The translations under genes and the position numbers were made by a program. From contig JAHEYX010000048.1 in NCBI GenBank assembly GCA_023251415.1, forward strand, positions 1-12,963: a DNA stretch of 12,963 nucleotides, in the 5' to 3' direction. Under the pieces are notes generated by a model that did not search any database, was not told the origin of the DNA, and worked only from the letters and a program-made list of their open reading frames with translations. Source of the stretch: Chitinophagales bacterium. Its GTDB lineage: Bacteria; Bacteroidota; Bacteroidia; Chitinophagales; CAIODY01. Below are positions 10,101 to 12,963 of the stretch, one piece after another. Positions within the stretch are counted from its first letter, which is position 1, and every line of letters starts with the position of its first letter.

Positions 10101-10167
10101 ATTGGGCTTTATAACCCAATACCATAAAAAGCAACAGTACCAATAAGTATCGAATAGTTAGTTTCAT
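4144..10167 (-). CDS. Giant cysteine-rich PKD-repeat surface protein with T9SS gliding-motility-associated C-terminal domain
   Basis: A 2007-residue secreted protein. Residues 1 to about 22 form a classical signal peptide (basic MKLTIR, leucine-rich core, AQSQ end). The C-terminus (about 1907-2007) matches the gliding-motility-associated/CHU_C domain: 'VPNAFTPSKPGKNDHF' (1916-1931), 'LRIYNRWGNLVF' (1944-1955), 'GWDGNFGG' (1968-1975) and a terminal 'GNFTLIR'. This is the type-B T9SS sorting signal, as in SprB-like proteins, so the product should cross the outer membrane and stay on or leave the surface. Between them lie many PKD/Ig-like beta-sandwich units: a 'x-A-x-F-T' start (e.g. 134-137, 223-226, 1402-1404, 1489-1492), a 'Y-x-W-x-F-G' core (e.g. 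164-169, 1519-1524), and a 'G-C-x-D-(T/S)' end (e.g. 296-300, 1383-1386, 1471-1475, 1567-1571, 1740-1744, 1895-1899). By hand count it has about 93 cysteines, and charged residues are scarce. Likely role: adhesin or extracellular matrix component. No catalytic domain is seen. Its start is supported by the signal peptide. Confidence 0.93.
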   Translation of the reverse strand: MKLTIRYLLVLLLFMVLGYKAQSQSASFSIAAPGTSYSATHQCSPFQATLVNTSTCTYDQAIWTLQINASGNCNGPWGTWSTQTFNAPTQANPATFTVNAPGVYTVKLELYLAGALVCQTTQSCIFQIFPKPTASFTAAPSPICGGGQVIYTPVVSGGTAPFSYNWNFGGGNPATSLVLNPPPVNYSCRSQPYSTTFVATDANGCYDLWVDPSAVLAPCKPNASFSITSGSPCNAPATLGFSASPSPPGYSYQWWFTPAGTPASGVANHTGANISHTFPSISCYDLQLVVIDNTSGCKDTLKQSNAVCVQGFSVSSFTANQSTICNGQTVCCTLHIVNSSGLPLNSCFFTGTATPNSGSGTSASASFNSIGNGDYVGCFTLAATTNTVTYTISIGSITNTQNACNITYNGTTTVTVKPSPVAQVNLTAPYLSSYCAPAHNFCFNASMPGANAGATVEWYLNSAYSGPPAGTNPSSFCQFFTGVGTHFVYLKVCLPAAAGGCCAYGLDSVILQKPTFTFVADTISGCGPITTNFTATSHNSSDSIYLWYPTGFPSSVGPFVTTTQFFTYTYPAGPDSCYSPVCISIQKAVGTPPFACTDTFKRLKFIKVGHKVTPHVVLSPNRPCLKKGVACVSLVDSIPGYHFPVKAGTCPAQICDWYFTKPGSITPIFHSFNCDTPKICFADTGKFDAYYRFCIGGCCDTVKVDTPIIVSGIIAAFTDSVHCTSAGQLTIGPPTVTFHTTYKIYPQPTSGKVYTQMIFNTVANPSTGAPPYIIYDSLNYGTPANPLNPQFHTYNVSAFPQAGCYPVSFVVSYPQSGCPNDTSTRNVCINSITAVPRLVPSTSNFVICRHTSLTFSSGRSNPSHPDIVEWNFCENSTHYPPNPSNDTLITHTFDSCGFFCAKLYISNASGSCKDSAEITGIRVVDFTPNFVLTGGTGCNPCLTLTNNTTYCFTSFDSIYINWNTQSIPPFSDVQHINTNFASITHCVTNVQPGGSQVYYELFESQGHCMKSGYMNYNTDGVLADFSLSTDTLICAGVPVTMTSTTAGNPLLSDYVWNIGSGTCATAPVPYNNPSLPNVGVTTVNQTFNSQGYFYVTMYAGNNYCRDSICKTIHVQNPVACFTMKNDTLTCPGLDTITNCSYGAADSLILTFNTPNAGGTGLPLFYTASYPKPFPTKLLLPAKLPGVYQVCVSLINFGAGCTDSMCQTLVVTGPIGHMVSQQNVSVCAGTPVQFCWYTNSWASPNVIPCDSLPFSLPYNPSYNYCATHYFSGIGQCITQIWMQDSAGCSYPLYDTVLVDRPQSGFTWSINGVPGANGAYCGPVTVSFSDTSHRTIYALDPLSYHWTFYHGNGSVISTSTQVNPAITFFPPDTISAKLEISSTYGCKDTVLTTNIVQLHQVPIASFTNYPDTLCITQCLTYTNTSINPEPNAGYTWYYDWTNHTPNATTTNGSFCYNTAGIYKTVLIDSSIYGCVDTSAVKVIDVLANIQALFTIANDTLCGNSGTAFFNSTSIPNSGISYCWNFGDVPGDSTTCHSTGASPTHVYNLVPAGSSGNIFRVRLRIQSPFGCMDSTTHNVSIFPNPIAGIAALPTTSCDPLNTNFTDASTSINPIANYTLNYGLPGSTNYNSLNPIGGASGQFQYTPAGNYTATYTITTGEGCTSSTTISFIVNPNPIACAGADDTICNGDLISIGCQPVPGLQYGWYRPVSATYFTPSNTVAQPVVHPSLPMDFCLNVVNQFGCQDTDCVNIYVWPLVTMTAGRDSNICYGQPITLWSNAIGPTIGNYHWHNLNGTYSSTQQNITVSPLHNETYTVAIQGPCNSDSTDVYVNVYQPPPVTLEPSATIVAGQPYSILAVGVGTAQWFPNYAINCPTCLNPIVSPEVNTTYHVVLTDAHGCVDSAEISITVLCDRTNAVYVPNAFTPSKPGKNDHFYVQGTGVKEINYLRIYNRWGNLVFSTEHIAINKPELGWDGNFGGKEMSSDVFMYQMQVECSNGTIFPISGNFTLIR
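8666..8685. repeat. Perfect 10-bp tandem duplication inside the adhesin gene
   Basis: CAGCCGCCGG occurs twice head to tail. It lies in the coding region for residues about 495-502 of the adhesin (LPAAAGGCC). Because the unit is not a multiple of three, loss or gain of one copy would shift the reading frame and remove the remaining 1500 residues including the secretion domain. Two copies only is weak evidence for a real contingency locus. Confidence 0.6.
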
Positions 10168-10220
10168 AGTTTTTTTGTTTATCAGAAGTTAAGGATTTCT
10201 GTAAAAACGCGTGGTTGTCT

Positions 10221-10244
10221 TTACAAGGCAAAGGTCTTTTGTAA
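10221..10244. repeat. Inverted repeat TTACAA-N12-TTGTAA over the candidate adhesin promoter
   Basis: Perfect 6-bp arms at 10221-10226 and 10239-10244 flank the candidate -7 box of the adhesin gene (10229-10236). Symmetry and position fit an operator for a dimeric regulator, but short AT-rich arms of this kind arise easily by chance, and no regulator gene is in the window. Confidence 0.25.
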
Positions 10245-10259
10245 TTGCGTGCTGCACAA
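10229..10259 (-). promoter_or_regulatory. Candidate promoter of the adhesin gene
   Basis: On the minus strand TTG (10259-10257), a 20-base spacer and GACCTTTG (10236-10229) match TTG-N(17-23)-TAnnTTTG at all fixed positions but the first T. It is the best match in the 110-base gap between purD and the adhesin gene, and would give a 5' leader of roughly 55 bases. No convincing hairpin terminator for purD is visible in this gap, so read-through from purD is also possible. Confidence 0.4.
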
Positions 10260-10277
10260 ATTTTTTTTGTTCAAATC

Positions 10278-11561
10278 TTACTTACTCAAGCCCAAATCCC
10301 TTCCTATATCTGATCGATAATACTTTTTATCGTAATTAATCCGTTTGGCCGACTCATTGCTAATGCGCAACGCTTCTTCCAAATTAGCCGCCAAAGAGGT
10401 AACCATCAACACTCTTCCTCCATTTGTTAAATACGTCTCCCCCTCTTTCTTTGTTCCTGCATGAAAGATAATACTTTCTTTGTTTAAAAACAACCCCTCA
10501 ATTACCTTATTTTTCTCGAACTCTTCCGGATAGCCTCCTGAAGCCAAAACAATAGTTACCGCGGCCCTTTTATCAATAACAATACTGGTTTGCCCCAATC
10601 TTTCCGCTTTAACCGCTTCAAACAATTCAACCAAGTCGTTTGTTATTCGCGGTAGAACTGCCTCAGTTTCAGGGTCTCCCATTCTACAATTATACTCTAT
10701 TACAATCGGTTCATCTCCAACTTTTATTAAGCCAAAGTAAATAAATCCTTTGTACTCTATTCCCTCCTTTTTCAAACCACTTATCGTCGGTTGTATAATT
10801 TTCAATTCAACTTTTTCCATCAATGCACTACTAGCAAAGGGTACAGGCGAAACAGCTCCCATCCCTCCGGTATTCAATCCGGTATCTCCCTCTCCAATTC
10901 GTTTATAATCCTTTGCCGTCGGCAGTAAACAATAATTTTTGCCATCGGTTAACACAAATACACTTAATTCTATGCCGTCTAAAAACGACTCAACTACAAC
11001 GGTATGTCCGGCGGTACCAAATTTCTCGGCTTGTATCATTTCATTAAATCCACTCAATGCTTCATCAACTGTTTTACAAATTAATACGCCCTTCCCCGCT
11101 GCTAAACCATCTGCCTTTAAAACAACCGGCATTGCATGTTGTTTTAAATAATTCACCCCTTCATCATACGTCGCTTTTGTAAACTCACGATAGTTTGCAG
11201 TTGGTATTCCGTTCCGCTCCATAAACTGCTTAGCATAAGCTTTACTGCCCTCCAATTGCGCGCCTGCTCGAGATGGACCGATTACCGGTATTTGTTTTAA
11301 ATCGTTTGATTGAATAAAATAATCGTAAATACCATCCACCAACGGTTGCTCTGAAGCCGGTATAACCATGGTGATATCATGCGCTAAGCAAAACTTTCCA
11401 ATAGCTTCAAAATCACTAATTGGCAAATTTACGTTTTCCCCACATTGCATTGTTCCTGCGTTTCCGGGGGCTATATACAACTTTGTACAGCGCTTACTCT
11501 GCGCTATCTTCCAAGCAAAAGCATGCTCTCGTCCTCCTGATCCCAATAGTAAAATATTCAT
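10278..11561 (-). CDS. purD: Phosphoribosylamine-glycine ligase (GAR synthetase)
   Basis: Catalyses ATP-dependent joining of 5-phosphoribosylamine and glycine to glycinamide ribonucleotide, the second step of de novo purine synthesis, in the cytoplasm. Starting at the ATG at 11561 the protein has 427 residues, normal for PurD. Visible landmarks: 'NILLLGSGGREHA' (2-14) nucleotide-fold start, 'APGNAGT' (31-37), 'LEGSKAYAK' (103-111), ATP-grasp 'VLKADGLAAGKG' (147-158), 'ESFLDGIELS' (191-200), 'DYKRIGEGDTGLNTGGMGAV' (218-237), and the metal/ATP-binding 'EYNCRMGDPETEAVLPR' (289-305). A longer reading from an ATG at 11606 adds 15 residues, but that ATG lies inside the promoter -33 element and the extra residues are unlike the family, so the shorter start is chosen. 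One oddity: the usual 'GPE-x-PLV' loop reads 'ASEQPLV' (69-75). It stands alone between the adhesin gene and the divergent rpoN. Confidence 0.96.
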   Translation of the reverse strand: MNILLLGSGGREHAFAWKIAQSKRCTKLYIAPGNAGTMQCGENVNLPISDFEAIGKFCLAHDITMVIPASEQPLVDGIYDYFIQSNDLKQIPVIGPSRAGAQLEGSKAYAKQFMERNGIPTANYREFTKATYDEGVNYLKQHAMPVVLKADGLAAGKGVLICKTVDEALSGFNEMIQAEKFGTAGHTVVVESFLDGIELSVFVLTDGKNYCLLPTAKDYKRIGEGDTGLNTGGMGAVSPVPFASSALMEKVELKIIQPTISGLKKEGIEYKGFIYFGLIKVGDEPIVIEYNCRMGDPETEAVLPRITNDLVELFEAVKAERLGQTSIVIDKRAAVTIVLASGGYPEEFEKNKVIEGLFLNKESIIFHAGTKKEGETYLTNGGRVLMVTSLAANLEEALRISNESAKRINYDKKYYRSDIGRDLGLSK

Positions 11562-11576
11562 GTTGTAAAAATTTCC

Positions 11577-11606
11577 CAAAAGTACTGAATGCAGCGCATA
11601 CTTCAA
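11577..11606 (-). promoter_or_regulatory. Promoter of purD (Bacteroidota consensus)
   Basis: On the minus strand TTG (11606-11604), a 19-base spacer and TACTTTTG (11584-11577) match the Bacteroidota -33/-7 pattern TTG-N19-TAnnTTTG at every fixed position. The predicted transcription start is about 10 bases upstream of the ATG at 11561, giving a very short leader. This decides the start codon in favour of 11561, since the ATG at 11606 would not be in the transcript. No purine riboswitch fits in such a leader. Confidence 0.65.
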
Positions 11607-11686
11607 CCCAATTACTTTATGAAACTTAAATCATACCACAAGTTTTATTCATTCTACTACCAATATGTTCAAGCTATTTGTTTCCT

Positions 11687-11714
11687 TTGCTTTGCTTCAA
11701 AATTCTTATTTTAG
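11687..11714 (+). promoter_or_regulatory. Candidate promoter of rpoN
   Basis: TTG (11687-11689), a 17-base spacer and TATTTTAG (11707-11714) fit TTG-N(17-23)-TAnnTTTG with one mismatch in the final TTTG. It would start transcription about 15-20 bases before the rpoN ATG. It is the best plus-strand candidate in the 175-base divergent region; the match is imperfect and the region is T-rich. Confidence 0.35.
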
Positions 11715-11736
11715 CGCCGTATAGAATGTAACCTGT

Positions 11737-12963
11737 ATGATTTCTCAGTCCCAGTCCTTAAAACAACTCCTTCGTCTTGCTCCTCAACAAATTCAGTTGA
11801 TGAAATTGTTGCAAGTGCCTACTGCTCAACTTGAACAACGAATAAAAGAAGAGTTGGAAAATAACCCGGCCTTGGAAGACACCGTTTCCGGTGAAGATAA
11901 CATCTATGAAACCCAAGTTGAACAGGAGTTAAAAGAAGACGAGCGCGAGAAAGAAATGGAAAAGGAAGAGTCCGAAACCTCTGCTGAAGATATTGAACTC
12001 GAAAATTATTTAAGTGATGATGACATAGATGTGCCGGATTATAAAACACAAGGCGATGATTACAGTGATGATGATGACAATAAAACAATTCCGGCGCCCA
12101 TCGTTCGCAGTTTTCATGACTATTTAGAGCAACAATTGGGTTTGATGGAATTGGACGATCGGCAGTTTATTATTGCAGATCAAATTATTGGCAGTATAGA
12201 TGATGACGGTTATTTGCGCCGACCGCTAGAATCAATGGTTGATGATTTGGCTTTCTCACAAAATGTAAGTGCCGAGTTACCAGAGCTGGAACACATGTTA
12301 ACCATTATTCAAAGCTTTGATCCGCCGGGCATTGGTGCCAGAAACTTACAAGAATGCTTATTGTTACAGCTTAATCGAAAAGACACGCACACTCCTTTAA
12401 TTCGTTTAGCAATTGATATCATCACCAATTATTTCGAAGAGTTTACTAAAAAACACTACGAAAAAATGGCGCGTAGTATTGATGTTAGTGAAGAAGTACT
12501 AAAGCTGGCCATCAATGAAATTATTCACTTAAACCCAAAACCGGGCAGTGGTTATAATGAAAACAGTAAGTTAGATTACTACATCATTCCTGATTTTATT
12601 ATTCACAATAATGAGGGCGAGCTAATTCTCAATCTCAATGCGCGCAACGCTCCTGAATTGCGCGTCTCCTCTAACTTTAAAGACATGTTACGGGATTATA
12701 ATAAAGGAGAGAAAAAAGATAAGCAACAACGCGAAGCCATACAGTTCATTAAACAAAAGTTGGATTCGGCAAAATGGTTTATCGATGCAATTAAGCAACG
12801 TCAACACACCTTAATGCAAGTAATGCGCACCATTCTTGAATTACAATACCAGTTCTTTTTAACAGGCGATGAAACAACGTTGAAGCCAATGATTCTAAAA
12901 GATATTGCCGATAGAACCAACCTCGATATTTCAACTGTTTCTCGTGTTGCCAATAGTAAGTTC
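11737..12963 (+). CDS. rpoN: RNA polymerase sigma-54 factor (C-terminus cut by window edge)
   Basis: The first 409 residues of sigma-54, open to the right edge; full-length family members are roughly 480-500 residues. Region I is the glutamine/leucine-rich activator-interaction segment (about 1-48: 'LAPQQIQLMKLLQVPTAQLE' at 14-33, then 'ELENNPALED'). Region II (about 49-118) is very acidic, with runs such as 'SDDDIDVPD' and 'DDYSDDDDN'. Core-binding region III follows, with 'SFDPPGIGARNLQECLLLQL' (193-212), 'LNPKPG' (265-270) and 'YIIPDF' (282-287). The DNA-binding part begins with 'LKDIADRTNLDISTVSRVAN' (387-406). The RpoN box lies beyond the edge. The start is fixed by an in-frame TAG at 11722-11724 just upstream. 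It directs core polymerase to -24/-12 promoters and needs an AAA+ enhancer-binding activator; none is encoded in the window. It diverges from purD. Confidence 0.97.
   Translation, partial: MISQSQSLKQLLRLAPQQIQLMKLLQVPTAQLEQRIKEELENNPALEDTVSGEDNIYETQVEQELKEDEREKEMEKEESETSAEDIELENYLSDDDIDVPDYKTQGDDYSDDDDNKTIPAPIVRSFHDYLEQQLGLMELDDRQFIIADQIIGSIDDDGYLRRPLESMVDDLAFSQNVSAELPELEHMLTIIQSFDPPGIGARNLQECLLLQLNRKDTHTPLIRLAIDIITNYFEEFTKKHYEKMARSIDVSEEVLKLAINEIIHLNPKPGSGYNENSKLDYYIIPDFIIHNNEGELILNLNARNAPELRVSSNFKDMLRDYNKGEKKDKQQREAIQFIKQKLDSAKWFIDAIKQRQHTLMQVMRTILELQYQFFLTGDETTLKPMILKDIADRTNLDISTVSRVANSKF

Noticed and set aside
11562..11606. A 15-residue N-terminal extension of PurD from an ATG at 11606
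   Set aside because: The extension is unlike the family, and the ATG coincides with the -33 element of a consensus-quality promoter.
11819..12088. Minus-strand 89-codon frame, histidine-rich, opposite rpoN
   Set aside because: The His/Leu-rich translation is the antisense of the acidic GAT/GAA-rich region II of sigma-54; there is no independent support for a gene.
1..12963. CRISPR arrays, tRNA/rRNA genes, insertion sequences, toxin-antitoxin or defence genes
   Set aside because: Looked for on both strands; no regularly spaced repeats, transposase-like frames, RNA-gene motifs or defence-type domains were seen.

Overview
The window reads as a chromosomal segment of a moderately AT-rich Bacteroidota (Bacteroidetes) genome. 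The main pointers are a giant secreted protein ending in the gliding-motility-associated (CHU_C-type) C-terminal domain used by the type IX secretion system (T9SS), and promoter-like sequences of the Bacteroidota type (TTG, about 19 nt, then TAnnTTTG). The order or family cannot be resolved from sequence alone.

Left part (1-4091, all minus strand): a surface-polysaccharide block. In transcription order it holds a Wzx-like flippase (4091-2613), a membrane-anchored protein with a D-glucuronyl C5-epimerase-like C-terminal domain (2611-1604), a GT-B glycosyltransferase (1602-379) and the N-terminal part of a second GT4-type glycosyltransferase that leaves the window at base 1. The first two junctions have one base between stop and start codons, so the genes are very probably one translationally coupled operon. 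No polymerase, initiating sugar-phosphate transferase or export gene lies inside the window, so the locus should continue to the left.

Middle (4144-10167, minus): one 2007-residue, cysteine-rich, PKD-like repeat protein with a signal peptide and a T9SS type-B C-terminal domain, probably a surface adhesin or matrix protein. Between it and the flippase gene lies an unusually compact junction: a good hairpin-plus-T-run terminator whose T-run touches the flippase start codon, preceded by a promoter-like sequence placed so that the hairpin could also be the 5' leader of the flippase mRNA.

Right part: purD (minus, purine synthesis) and rpoN (plus, sigma-54, cut by the right edge) diverge from a 175-base intergenic region. 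purD has a consensus-matching promoter that also fixes its start codon at 11561. These two are housekeeping or global regulatory genes with no evident functional link to the surface genes.

I see no RNA genes, CRISPR arrays, insertion sequences or integration sites. No stretch longer than 300 bases lacks a gene. I found no clear-cut new defence or mobile system. The most unusual items are the adhesin/flippase junction, the cysteine richness of the adhesin, and the membrane-tethered epimerase-like enzyme.
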